In this document: positions 22,701-33,566 of the stretch, piece after piece
Layout of the letters: each line of letters starts with the position of its first letter
Numbering within the stretch: the first letter of the stretch is position 1
Source of the DNA: Mytilisepta virgata
Lineage: Eukaryota; Mollusca; Bivalvia; Mytilida; Mytilidae
Reading direction: 5' to 3'
Length of the DNA: 64,000 nucleotides
Assembly (NCBI GenBank): GCA_028015205.1
Contig: CM051510.1
Location: 30,194,580 to 30,258,579 of the forward strand
Made by a program: the position numbers and the translations under genes
Notes under the pieces: generated by a model
What the model was told of the DNA's origin: nothing
Databases searched by the model: none
The model's input: only the letters and a program-made list of their open reading frames with translations

Positions 22701-25700
22701 CTTAATATCTCTGTAGCGTACTTGTATATCATGCAGTAGTCTTGTTTTTATGAATAAGAAATGAGACACACGGGTCAGTTATTCGTAAATGACAAACCGT
22801 GATGCAATGGGTTGTCTTTATCTTTCATGATATAAATTTCGATGTACAAACTGTGAATATTTCGCAGATTTACGACTCGTCAGTTTTGCTCAATGCTTTA
22901 AATGTTGATCTCCGAAACAATAACCATAAGTTTTGAAGGGTTAACTAAAAACTCAAAATGTCTCAAATATACTGTTCAGTCAAAACTGTCTAATAAAACG
23001 TATCAAAAAAATACAGAAATAAATTTATAATCATTTAAACATGTAAGAACACAGCTACTCGTGATGGAGATACCTCTAAGTTCCTTAGCTTTCACAAAAT
23101 TTTATATTTTCATAACAGTATTTTAAAGTATCAATATTGTAACACTAGCATCTGAGCTGGTGATATTTGCTCTTGTTGATATAGATTATTATACCCCATT
23201 TTCCATATCATTCCCATATGGGTTGCGGGGCGGTATTAGTTCTAGTGTGGAAAATTGGTATCATTAACTGTTCATCATCTAGTTATGACAATGAACCAGT
23301 GACAAATACATTTTACCACTTTTCTTACCTTTTGTTATGACCTTTATTTCTTTCTAAAATCATTAATAATCTGTCATGACATGTATGAACTACACTGAAT
23401 CTGCAATTGATATGAACAATTTCCTTCATCATCAGCTACATAATTGAAAACGTTATCTTTCTTTCATTGTACTTGTATAAATTATTTTTCAGAAATTAAT
23501 AGCGTTCCATGTTTGTGGTGTAAAAATATGTCAAATGAACTTACGGAGAATTTCGGGATAGAAAATAAAAATAAAGACGATGTTCACTTGCTTATTGTAC
23601 TATTGTTCTGGTTCTATAATATTTCATTGTTCACTTTTGCAATAGTTCAATGTTCTTAGTATATATTTATTTTAAAATCATTTTATAAATCTATCACAAA
23701 GTTGATATTATTTTATACAGAATTTATAACAATGGTAATCAGCGACAGCCAGTCATCCGAAGAAATAAGTACATTTTACACGAATCAGAAATCAACTAGT
23801 GATTATTCGGAAACCAGAACTACTTCCGATTACATAGAAGCAGAATCAATTTCCAATTATATACAGCCGGAATCTACTTCCGATTACAGACAGGCAGACT
23901 CAACTACATATAGCATGACACTGGAATCAACTTCTGCATATATGATAACAGAGAAATCGGGTAATAAATTCAGAAACTGTTGTTTCGTCTTATTTCAAAC
24001 TCTTTTGTATCTCAAAATATTGGTTCTTTCAATGTAACTTACTGGACTGATAAATAGTATGCTTTAAAAAAAACTTCCACGGGGTATTTTTTTTGGCAAA
24101 TAATATATATCAAAGCAACAATAATAGGTTAGGGGACAAAAGAGGAAACAGAAAGAAACAAGAAACCCAAAGGAGTGCTTGAGAAATTATCAACTATACC
24201 AACATAAACAGCAATTTATATAGTACATGTAGTCCACGTAGTCTATGAAGTCAATCTTGGTGCTCAATGTATTTCATATTTCGTCGATTAACGACTCATC
24301 ACTTGCACCCAGAGCCGACAATAGTCCATCTATGTCTCGTTTCTCTTCTGTTACTAAACAATTAAAGGCTATCAGGAACTTGTATTGCTAACCTTGGTGT
24401 CCTGCAGGAAGCAGAGACTGCTTACTCTTCCGGAGCACCTGAGTCTACCCCAGGTTTTTTGGTGGGGCCCATCTTGTTCATATGTTTTTAGTTTTTAATT
24501 GTAGTGCATGTATTGTTTTGGTCTTGTCTTCGTTGTTCCCCGGAGTTTGTCAGTTGTTACGATTTTCTCTCCTTCGAATATCCCTTTGGTATCTCTTGAC
24601 TTTACTTGCACACTTAGAGCAGAATAAACAAAATTTTTGACTAAGGAATCAATCTTGGTAAGTGTATAGTACAAACAACTAAAGTTCCGAAAGTGGTGTC
24701 TATGTAATTTCATTTCATGTCCGTTTTTCAGCACATTTTGGTTGGCAATACGAGTCAACGGTTATAATTCTAAAAGAGCAATACATAAAGATTATTGCTG
24801 CCAACTTTAGTTCAAACTGGCTAAGATATTTCAGACTAGGAAATCTTTTCATTGGATTCTGTGTTCGTCTGTGGTAAAAACTTCTTGCATGGTTGGTGAG
24901 TCCTCGCCTGAAAGAAGACAAATTGCTAATATATATTGGCTTGATAGCGCTTATCTTCTGCTCGTAATAAATAAAAGTCTAACGCAGAGCTTCTTTGTAC
25001 CATTTTTAAACAAGCTGAATCGCAGCGACATTTCTTATTGTGTACTAGGTGTTGTTGAATAATAATTTTTTATCTGATTATAACAAGTTTTTTTATACTT
25101 TAAACAGGTACGTCTACACAAGATAAGTATTATTACTATGTGCTCATTGCTGTAGTTCTTGCAGTTATACTGTGTGTTTCTGTTGGTTGTAACTTCTTTG
25201 TAATTCGTAAATACAAAAGTCGTCATGTGACTTTAAAGCCTGGCGAAAATAATGGGACATTTCATGAGAACATACAGATGGATGAAATGGAACACATTGT
25301 TGGTGAATTTGATAGCAATGAATCTCATTATGAGATGATTAATGAAAGAGACATGCTCGACTTTCCACTGAACAAACACTCAATAAAGGTAGAAATAACC
25401 CGCAAGTTTTCAGCAAAAGACACAATGGCTCAACAGAGTGATAATTTGATTTCTTTAGAGGCATCTTACTTAGATGTAATCGACGATGATGAACATTCAG
25501 GTCAGGGTAGATCATCCGAAAATATTCGACATGTTCAGAATTCTAGACGTTTTGATTCAGACAGCAATTCATCTGCTGCTTCCTATATTGTACCCTCTTC
25601 TAGCATGTCTAAAGAGACTTTGCAGCATACAAAGATCCCGATTTCTGTAAATGAATCAAATTTTGAAGAGTCAAAGGAGAGTGCCGTATGCGATACAGAT

Positions 25701-26177
25701 GACGGTTATCTCGCGCCGTATACTGCACTTAACATAAATGAGATGGAATATCTTCATAGTTATTGTACGCCAATCAAAACCGAGAGTAAAGCTATAAGTG
25801 AAGTGACATCGTCAACGACCAGAACTTATTTAGATTTAAATAACGTACCATATGTACGTGCGAATAATGAAAGATTTGATAAAACAACTGAAAATAAGAC
25901 AAAACATGTGAGTTTGAGTTGTTTAAACATACCAACACGAATACAAGCAGAAAGTTCCATATCTTTCCCAAAAAGTATTAGTTACAAAAATTTGAACGTG
26001 GATCAATCTATGAATGAGAACAGCATGTGTGTTATAAAAAGTCCTTCAACATCACATATAGCGCCTAACGTAAATACTCCAGTTCGAATTGAGAATATTA
26101 AAAAAGTTTTTCAACAGGAGACGGAATATACAGATGGTATTAGCTGTGTTGCTTCTAACATTAAAAAAGAAGCTTGA
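19787..26177 (+). CDS. Ig-domain type I transmembrane receptor-like protein
   Basis: Exons 19787-19829, 22147-22461, 23721-23960 and 25108-26177 have AG/GT borders. All introns are phase 1 and the joined length is 1668 nt (555 residues plus stop). Exon 1 encodes a hydrophobic signal peptide starting MSIDLALC. Exon 2 is one Ig domain (C38, W49, DFGIYDC with C101). Exon 3 is a Ser/Thr/Tyr-rich stalk with repeated TSDY-type units. Exon 4 gives a TM helix (about 210-232), basic RKYKSR, and a cytoplasmic tail of about 315 residues with tyrosine motifs (SHYEMI, SYLDVI, DGYLAPY, MEYLHSY, TYLDL). SHYEMI fits an ITIM-like consensus. A role as adhesion or immune-type receptor signalling through phosphotyrosine is inferred. 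A possible extra exon at 23493 lacks a phase-compatible donor and is left out. Intron 1 holds a satellite and an RT remnant. Confidence 0.75.
20130..21950 (+). repeat. 44-bp minisatellite array in intron 1 of the Ig gene
   Basis: About 40 imperfect units read 'agcaacccatgtacaaagac' then 'acaaccaaaggagtaaatct' and 'atat'. A higher-order unit of five (about 224 bp) is visible: 'ctata.tagtattgc' variants recur at 20576, 20801 and 21025. Open frames across it reflect the unit, not a gene. Confidence 0.9.
21955..22095 (-). pseudogene. RT C-terminal remnant
   Basis: The minus strand reads INGAGHNYPSGAPNVTPGF, matching the TDYPTGATEFTPGF region of the RT pseudogene at 7300-8230. It directly adjoins the 44-bp array, which may have grown from the element's 3' tail. 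Confidence 0.55.
24375..24560 (+). pseudogene. RT C-terminal remnant
   Basis: The plus strand near 24424-24465 reads YSSGAPESTPGF (through frame noise), the same conserved tag as at 22000 and 7450, followed by the usual T/G-rich tail including CCCCGGAGTTTGTCAGTT. It lies in intron 3 of the Ig gene. Confidence 0.5.
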
Positions 26178-26379
26178 CTTTCTTGTCTGATTACACCCAA
26201 CACTTATGTAGAAAGGAGAAATAAACCATAATGTATTATTTGTCTTGCTTTAACCATGTTAACACTGCAGGCAACGTTATAGGGTATGGGTATCTCGCAT
26301 ATAATAACATTTGCTCTTCAACCTTATTGATTGTTGTTTTGGTTTTTCAACATTTTAGGCCTTGAGCACAACTGATGAG
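26178..26379. other. Probable 3' UTR and flank of the Ig gene
   Basis: The stop codon is followed by 'gagaaataaacc' at about 26217, a possible AATAAA polyadenylation signal. Confidence 0.4.
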
Positions 26380-26670
26380 TCCTAAATCGATGTGATTCCA
26401 ACCTTTGGTAAATTTCCTGAAAGTGTCTTAGACTATTATTTTTGGAATTTTACTTAGCAACTTTAGATTTTTTGGGGGATCATATTAGCTTTAAGACTAA
26501 TCTAGATCAGTTGAATTTCAAAATATGTAATTCCAACTTTAGTACATTTCATAAAAGACTACTTTATTTGTGATTTCTATTTGGCAACCATATATATTTG
26601 GAATCAGTATAGCAACAGCACTAGTTTAGATTGTATGGGTTTCAAAAACACAATGAGTAGCGCGGGATAT
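26380..26670. repeat. Dispersed repeat, inverted copy of 4500-4812
   Basis: Contains TGATTCCAACC, TTTTGGAATTTTACTTAGCA, GACTAATCTAGATCAGTTGA and GTAGCGCGGGATATG, reverse complements of the earlier copy. Confidence 0.6.
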
Positions 26671-26732
26671 GCAGTGGTTGTGCTTCAATTAGTTTGGTTT
26701 TAATTTTTGTTTACTTTTGTTCATACCAGCAA

Positions 26733-27256
26733 ACGGTGCTGATGAGAATACAAACCTAAAAACAGTGTTGATGAGAATACAAACCTAACACGGTGCTGAT
26801 GAGAATACAAACCTAAAAACGGTGTTGATGAGAATACAAACCTAAAAACGGTGCTGATGAGAATACAAATCTAACACGGTGCTGATGAGAATACAAACCT
26901 AACACAGTGCTGATGAGAATACAAACCTAAAAACGGTGCTGATGAGAATACAAAACCTAAAAACGATGCTGATGAGAAAACAAACCTAAAAACGGTGCTG
27001 ATGAGAATACAAACCTAACACGATGCTGATGAGAATACAAACCTAAAAACGGTGTTGATGAGAATACAAACCTAAAAACGGTGCTGATGAGAATACAAAC
27101 CTAACACGGTGCTGATGAGAATACAAACTTAACACGGTGCTGATGAGAATACAAACCTAAAAACCGTGCTGATGAGAATACAAACCTAAAAACTATGCTG
27201 ATGAGAAAACAAACCCAAAAACGGTGCTGATGAGAATACAAACCAAAAAACGGTGC
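26733..27256 (+). repeat. Minisatellite with 28-30-bp unit, about 18 copies
   Basis: The units read GGTGCTGATGAGAATACAAA followed by CCTAAAAAC or CCTAACAC. The array ends abruptly at GGTGCTTGAACTG. Confidence 0.9.
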
Positions 27257-28009
27257 TTGAACTGTCTAATGGTTTATATATGCATACAAATTGAAAAACA
27301 TTGTGAGAAATTGAATTGTTTTAGCCAAAACTCTAGTAAGTTCAACTCTGTCCTGAGGGAGTTGAAATCCTGCCTTTAAAAGAATTCCATAGTTTATAAA
27401 CGGAAAATTAACTATGAATAGCTGTATATTAAAATTAGAACTCGAAATTACAAAAAGATGACTCCTTTAAAGGCCACCAAAACCCTAACTTCTTTTTTTA
27501 ACGAAAAACAATTTAAAGACAATTAAAAAATAAAATGCTCCGCTGGGCGCAGCTTGATACGACCGCAGAGGTCGAACCCTGAACAGTTGGGGCAAGTATG
27601 GACACAACATTCAAGCTTGATACAGCACTGAATTTGGATTGTGAATAAATATTTGACACAGCATAGGTTTCTGACACAGAATTAATGTGGTCTAAGAACT
27701 TAAAATTTTTTTATTTACCTATTCAAACCATATCAGTATTATTTGCTTTTATATATAAATCAGAAATAACCAATTTAAAATGGAAAATTTTAAAGAAGTT
27801 TAATTTTGGACCCTTTGGACCTTAATGTAGACCAATTTGAAAACAGGACCAAAAATTAAGAATCTAAATACACGGTTAGATTCGGCATATCAAAGAACCC
27901 CAATAGTTCAATTTTTGATGATTCAATTTTTAATGAAATCAAATAAAGTTCAATTTGGACCCTTTAAACCTCAATGTGGACCAATTTGATAACCGGGCCC
28001 AAATATCAA

Positions 28010-28175
28010 TTTCTTGCTATTGCGCAATACTGTGCAATTGAAGATTTCTTGCTATTGCGCAATATTGTGCAATTGAAGATTTCTTGCTATTGCACAATAC
28101 TGTGCAATTGAAGATTTCTTGCTATTGCGCAATACTGTGCAATTGAAAATTTCTTGCTATTGCACAATACTTATT
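28010..28175 (+). repeat. 35-bp tandem array, five units
   Basis: Units of TTTCTTGCTATTGCGCAATA followed by CTGTGCAATTGAAGA, each with an internal near-palindrome (ATTGCGCAAT). Nested within the element at 27530-29262. Confidence 0.85.
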
Positions 28176-29229
28176 ATAATAATTTACACATCCTGTTTTG
28201 TGTGTATCTCTGGCCTTATCATTATTATTTGCTTTTATATATAAATCAGAAATTTAATAATAAGGTTTTTGGCAAATTTCCAATATACAAATCAAATAAA
28301 GTTCAATTTTGGACCCTCTAAACCTCAATGTGGACCAATTTGATAACCGGGCCAAATATAAAAAATCTAAATACATGGTTAGATTCAGCATATCGAAAAA
28401 CCCCATATATTCAATTTTTGTTGAAATCAAACAAAGTTTAATTTTGGACCCCGATTTGGACCAACTTGAAAACTGGGCCCATAATAAAAAAACTAAGTAC
28501 CTGTTTAGATTCAGCATATCAAAGAACCTCAAGAATTCAATTTTTGTTAAAATCAAACTAAGTTTAATTTTGGACCCTTTGGGCCTTAATGTAGACCGAT
28601 TTGAAAACAAGACCAAAAATTAAGAATCTAAATACACGGTTAGATTCGGCATATCAAAGAACCCCAATAGTTCAATTTTCGATGAAATCAAACAAAGTTT
28701 AATTTTGGACCCTTTTGGCCCCTAATTCCTAAACTGTTGGGACCAAAACTCCCAAAATCAATCCCAACCTTCCTTTTGTGGTCATAAACCTTGTGTTTAA
28801 ATTTCATAGATTTCTATTTACATATACTAAAGCTTTGTGCAAAAACCAAGAAAAATGCTTATTTGGGCCCTTTTTTAGCCCCTAATTCCTAAACTGTTAG
28901 GACCAAAACTCCCAAAAACAATCCCAACCTTCCTTTTGTGGTCATAAACCTTGTGTTAAAATTTCATAGATTTCTATTTACTTATACTAGACTTATTGTG
29001 CGAAAACCAAGAAAAATGCTTATTGGGCCTTTTTTTGGCCCCTAATTCTTAAACTGTTGGGACCAAAACTCCCAAAATCAATCCCAACCTTCCTTTTGTG
29101 GTCATAAACCTTGTGTTTAAATTTCATAGATTTCTATTAACTTATACTAAAGTTATAGTGCGAAAACCAAATGTCTTCGGACGACGCCGGACGACGATGA
29201 CGACGACGACGACAACGTCATACCAATAT

Positions 29230-29256
29230 ACGACCGCAAAAATTTTGCGGTCGTGT
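29230..29256. other. Palindrome at element end
   Basis: ACGACCGCAAAAA and its reverse complement are joined directly, giving a 12-13 bp stem. It is likely the terminal hairpin of the preceding element. Confidence 0.7.
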
Positions 29257-29547
29257 AATTAATAATAATCATTGTAAAAAGGGAATATGAAAGAAATAAT
29301 CGGTCTGTAACGTAAATAATTTGGGTTAAACTATAATATGCAACGCATACAGTTTTCTAGGAATGCTGCCATGATCGACGTTGCCCAAAAATTCACTAAA
29401 ATCACTCCCTTGTAATCTTCAACAGTAGATACCAAGAAACCTGAGGTGCGATGGAACCCAAGATAACGCAAACATTAACTTGATAAAAAAAAATTAGGAA
29501 TCCCAGTATATGTGAATATGCAATCTGTGCGTGTGTTCTGTTTAGCG

Positions 29548-29804
29548 TTAGGGAGCAACCATTTGATTTTTATGGAGGGCTAGGATCAAATTTGAAATAA
29601 AAAAGGCAGGACCAGCCAGGATTTGACAATTTAAAAAAACAGGATTACTTTACGTATGAAAAAATAATGCAGACCTGTGTCAATCAGGACATTTTTTGGT
29701 TTAAATGAAAATAAAAAATTCCAGGACCAAATTTCGACGAAACAAAATAGGCATGATCAATTCCCCCCCCCCCCCCTTATAAAAATCAAATGGTTGCTCT
29801 TTTA
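29548..29804. mobile_element. MITE, PIF/Harbinger-like, 251 bp, TSD TTA
   Basis: Ends are GGGAGCAACCATTTGATTTT (from 29551) and the reverse complement of AAGAGCAACCATTTGATTTT (to 29801), with TTA on both sides (29548-29550, 29802-29804). It carries a C-tract near one end, as the larger 42267 element does. Non-coding. Confidence 0.75.
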
Positions 29805-29954
29805 CCTTCATATATTTCAGTATTGGTTCTAACAACGTGAAACAAAATTTGAATTTGATGGTCAGGTATATCATGTACGAAAATATACGTACATAATCAA
29901 TGCCGCCATCTTTTTGAAGCATTTTGAACCAGAATATTATTAAAAACAATCTCA

Positions 29955-30886
29955 AACATTACAAATAGACAATATACCATCAATACCATCAGAAATTACT
30001 ACAGTTCTGGGATTAATTTAGTCCTATTGCAAATACAATTTTAAAAAATATCAATATATTATCAATCATTATAATTGCCAAATAATTTCTTTTTAAAACT
30101 ACAATGGCAATTATTAAGTTGCCTATTAAAAAAAGTATTATATTATTTTGGCAACACACAGGGAGGGGGTACTACCCTTAATCATATGTACATTGGTTCG
30201 TCCCCGGAAAAAATTTAACCCCACAAAAATAGTACATTTTTTTCAAAACACACAAAAAATATTTGTCTAAATAAGTGACTCCAAAAATATCTAGAAAAAA
30301 ATACACATAATATCTATAAAATTCAATGTATTCCCTGACCAAAACAAAAAAATAGTTCTCAGAAATATTTAACCCAAAAACATACCTTTAAATTATCAGC
30401 AAAATTAAGAAAATTGAATAAAAAAAAATACTATGAGCCTACGTACAGGAAAATTATCAGAGTACATTACTCATGAAATAATAACAATAATTTATCATGA
30501 ATATGGTTGGAAATGTTTCCATATTGTAAATATGTTCTTAGTAAAACTATGTGTTATCCCAAGGACGTATATATGTTAGTTATACGTCCTTGGTTATCCT
30601 AACGCCTGTACTTAATGTCAAAATGTTCATCTTGGTTCTGAATTATACAGTTGTCCATTGCATCATCAAGCCAACTCTCATCCCTCTACGTTGGAGATCC
30701 CTTACTTTTGGTAGTAACTGTTTCGTGGTTCAATATTATTTCATTGAATGATATGTATTTCGTCTGGGAACCATTGATTCACATAGAAAGCTGGTTTAGT
30801 TTTTTAACTTTTCCGGGTATACCTTGGTAACTATAAATATAGCTATTAAACCTAGTTGCCGTCCAAATAAATTTTCTTAATATATA
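29955..30886. other. Intergenic, AT-rich
   Basis: No gene is seen. The 30178-30350 stretch has a decayed GGGAGGGGGTACTACCC block resembling an element end. Confidence 0.4.
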
Positions 30887-31012
30887 GTTTATGAGCAATC
30901 TAATTAAAAACCGATCTCTCATCGCTCCCGTTTTCTGATATGTCGCGTGGGTGCGACATATCAGAAAACGGGAGCCATGAGAGATCGGTTTTTAATTAGA
31001 TTGGTTTATGAG
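30887..31012. mobile_element. 108-bp near-perfect hairpin with 9-bp target duplication
   Basis: The left arm 30896-30946 and right arm 30953-31003 are 51 bp each with one mismatched pair, around a 6-bp loop (GTGGGT). GTTTATGAG lies directly on both sides (30887-30895 and 31004-31012). A 9-bp duplication is typical of Mutator-like elements and possible for Merlin. Caution: the flank itself contains further GTTTATGAG words, so the duplication could be part of local repetition. Confidence 0.7.
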
Positions 31013-31195
31013 ATATCTTATATAGTTTATGAGATATCTCACGGCAAGATAAAGTTTAAAAGATATCTAATAAAGTTTATAAGATTTCCTATAAATTTAA
31101 AAGATATCTTATTAAAGTTGAATTATAAAGTTTATAAGATATCTTATAAATCATATAAGATATTGTGAATGTGGAATAAATATAAATACGGCGTT

Positions 31196-31211
31196 CCACA
31201 GCCCCCCCCCC

Positions 31212-31254
<43 letters not shown>
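31196..31254. repeat. Poly-C / (AC)n simple repeat
   Basis: A C-run at 31201-31228 is followed by (AC)n to about 31252. ORFs here are artefacts. Confidence 0.9.
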
Positions 31255-31258
<4 letters not shown>

Positions 31259-32036
31259 CATTTAATTGCCTGTTCAAGTCATAAGTTTGAATATGACCAG
31301 TCTGGCAGAAGGTATAAAATACTGACCCATATTAAAAATATGAAACTCAAAACTTCACTATTGCCAATAAGTTTCCAAGCACTATATGTTAAGTAACTTT
31401 ATTTTTTTTTATTTATTTAGTTTTTATCTCTATTTTTTTTACTATTATTTATCTATTATTTTATTCATTTATTTTTTATTCTTAAATATTATTAGAGAAT
31501 AAATACCTTTTAGAATAGTGATTTGCCAAGTTTTTCCTTTTCCTTTTCTCAAAAACAACATATGTTGAAATGACTGCACAATTTTGTTAGGTACATTATA
31601 CACAAACGTATTTTGTTTTATGGTTTTATCTGAAATCAGACTGACAATTATTATTCTCTTTATTTTATTTATTTATTATAATTATATTACTTTTAAAATT
31701 CTTTGGTCTACTACCACTACTAAATATTTTTGCTATAAGAATACGAATAAGATTATTTATTGTTCCAATCATGGGCCCTCACAGGGTCAAGATATAACAA
31801 CATATACAACATCGATTCCTTAGCATAAATTACAATAAAATAGAACAAAACCTATGCTGGGCAGGACCAGAATTATTAACCTCGTCTGATATTTAGACAA
31901 TAAATTATATATTTCCCCAGTACTGATATATCTTCATTTATAAAAAAAAAACCATGCATGTAAATTTTGCCTCATTTGGAAGATCTTTGTACAAAGCTTA
32001 CCTATATTATTAAACATGATTTCTCTGTTGTTATTA

Positions 32037-33566
32037 TACACCGCAAAAGAAACGTCGCACAAAATGACATGTTCACATACATTTATTTCAAAGTGACATT
32101 TATATATTTTAAATTAATTTTTACAAAATTTAATGAATGATTTACAGTCTTTTGGTTACAATGTTCACAAAAACGTCACAATTGTCGCAACGTCACATGT
32201 TTTCAATGCTGTGCTCCCACGTCCGTTAATAACGTGTATGTCCTCCACCGGCACCAATTACTGCGGCACATCTTCGGTACATGGAGTTGATGAGCCGATT
32301 AATAAACGCCATCGGAATACGTGCCCATACTCTCTGAAACGCTTGTGAAAGTTCAGCTGCAGTTGTCGGACTTGGCTGCTCATTATTCAACCGTCTTTGA
32401 ACTTCGTCCCATAAATGTTCAATAGGGTTTAAATCTGGACTCAAAGCCGGCCAATCCATAACATTAATGTTATTCTGCTGTAGGAAGTCTCTTGTGGCTC
32501 TTGCGGTATGCGCACGTGCATTGTCCTGTTGGAAAGTCTTGTTTTGATGACGTGCGAAATGGGGCTGAACATGGGGTGTCAAGACTTGGTCGATGTAACG
32601 GGCAGCTGTTACGCCATTTCCTCTGCCTGGGCCAAGGTTCTGAAAGATGACTTGACCAAGTTTAACGTTAAGGCCGATTCCACCCCATACCATGATGCTA
32701 GGTCCTCCCCACGCGTCTGTTTCCAGAATGCAGCTGTCTTCGTAACGTTCCCCGCGTCTTCTCCACACTCTGGTTCTGCCATCGGCTGTTGAAATGCAGT
32801 AACGGCTTTCGTCAGAGAAGATGATGTTACGCCATTGTCGATTTCGCCAATTCTGTCGCTGAGTGGCCCACTGAAGACGAGCTTGACGGTGTCGAGGAGT
32901 AAGAATAGGTCCTCTTGCTGGACGGCGACATCTCATGTTTCTAGCAGCTAATCGCCGACGAACCGTATCATCACTTATGGGTCGTCCATGTGTCCCAACA
33001 GTGTTTCTGGCAGTTTCGGCACCTGGGGTGAACCGATTCATCAAATGGTGACGAACAATGCCTCTATTCTGTCTAGGGGTAGTGACTTGGGGTCTACCAC
33101 TCCGTGGACGGTCATTTGTGCTGTTTGTTGCATTGTACCGTGTCCGTAGACGTTCAATTGTTCGAACAGCACAGTTGGCAATAACTCTGGCAGATTGCCC
33201 AGCATCCAATCGACCAATGGCCTGTTCTCTCTGTTGTGGAGTCAGACGTGGCATAGCTTCTGTGTCAACACTGATACTAACACTCTTTAATTTTCTCCGG
33301 CCTTTTATACCCATAAAGGAGCATGAATTTCACGAACATTTAAGATTTAAGAAAAATTACCGCCAAGTGTGTCCCACGAGCGGTTTTAGGTACGGTCGCT
33401 CTACGATATCAACTGAAAATTATTCAACCGAAAATTTAATTCACAAGTAATTTAATCTTACCTGGTGATGTAATCGTAATACTGATTATATAAAAATCAT
33501 TAATTAATATTTATTTTGAATTTTGCTAACATTTTGAAAAAGCGACGTTTCTTTTGCGGTTCAGTA
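32037..33566 (-). mobile_element. Full-length Tc1-like transposon
   Basis: The termini share ACCGCAAAAGAAACGTCGC (32040-32058 and, reversed, 33542-33560). TA lies on each side (32037-32038 and 33565-33566), the standard Tc1/mariner duplication. Length is about 1.53 kb with one intact transposase ORF. It sits inside the CPLY block of a LINE ORF2. Confidence 0.85.
32226..33314 (-). CDS. Tc1-like transposase (DD34E), intact
   Basis: This 362-residue ORF catalyses cut-and-paste transposition. An N-terminal helix-turn-helix pair (MPRLTPQQREQAIGRLDAG and a second HTH with GRPISDDTVRRRL) precedes the catalytic domain. The catalytic triad is visible: D in IIFSDESRY, D in FQQDNARAHTA, and E in LNPIEHLWDE; 34 residues separate the last two, the Tc1 spacing. 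A glycine-rich box (WGGPSIMVWGGIG) lies between. Length is typical. The Met at 33314 gives about 19 extra residues; the Met of MPRLTPQQ (about 33257) is the start usual in relatives. No stop or frameshift is seen, so the element may be active or recently active. Confidence 0.9.
   Translation of the reverse strand: MGIKGRRKLKSVSISVDTEAMPRLTPQQREQAIGRLDAGQSARVIANCAVRTIERLRTRYNATNSTNDRPRSGRPQVTTPRQNRGIVRHHLMNRFTPGAETARNTVGTHGRPISDDTVRRRLAARNMRCRRPARGPILTPRHRQARLQWATQRQNWRNRQWRNIIFSDESRYCISTADGRTRVWRRRGERYEDSCILETDAWGGPSIMVWGGIGLNVKLGQVIFQNLGPGRGNGVTAARYIDQVLTPHVQPHFARHQNKTFQQDNARAHTARATRDFLQQNNINVMDWPALSPDLNPIEHLWDEVQRRLNNEQPSPTTAAELSQAFQRVWARIPMAFINRLINSMYRRCAAVIGAGGGHTRY

Larger units (their letters stand above)
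27530..29262. mobile_element. Helentron/pearl-like element with internal tandem repeats
   Basis: The left end carries ATACGACCGCAGAGGTCGAA (27558) and the right end ATACGACCGC followed by the palindrome CCGCAAAAATTTTGCGG, so the termini share a short motif. Inside are several units of about 170 bp ('ttggaccctttgg', 'gtagaccaatttgaaaac', 'ggttagattcggcatatcaa') and three units of about 160 bp starting CCTAATTCCTAAACTGTT at about 28720, 28881 and 29040. Bivalve pearl/DINE-type elements have cores of about 160-bp tandem units. Assignment is tentative. No coding sequence. Confidence 0.5.

Noticed and set aside
23493..23659. Extra exon of the Ig gene starting after TTTTTCAG
   Set aside because: The acceptor and phase are fine, but no phase 1 donor occurs before the stop at 23657-23659; exon 2 joins exon 3 cleanly without it. 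It could be an alternative terminal exon.
26733..27256. CTGATGAG in every unit of the 29-bp array, suggesting hammerheads
   Set aside because: No GAA core with flanking stems follows within reach and no stem pairing is seen, unlike the true folds at 35230 and 59600.
32508..33450. Plus-strand ORFs opposite the transposase
   Set aside because: Antisense shadows of the intact Tc1 transposase.
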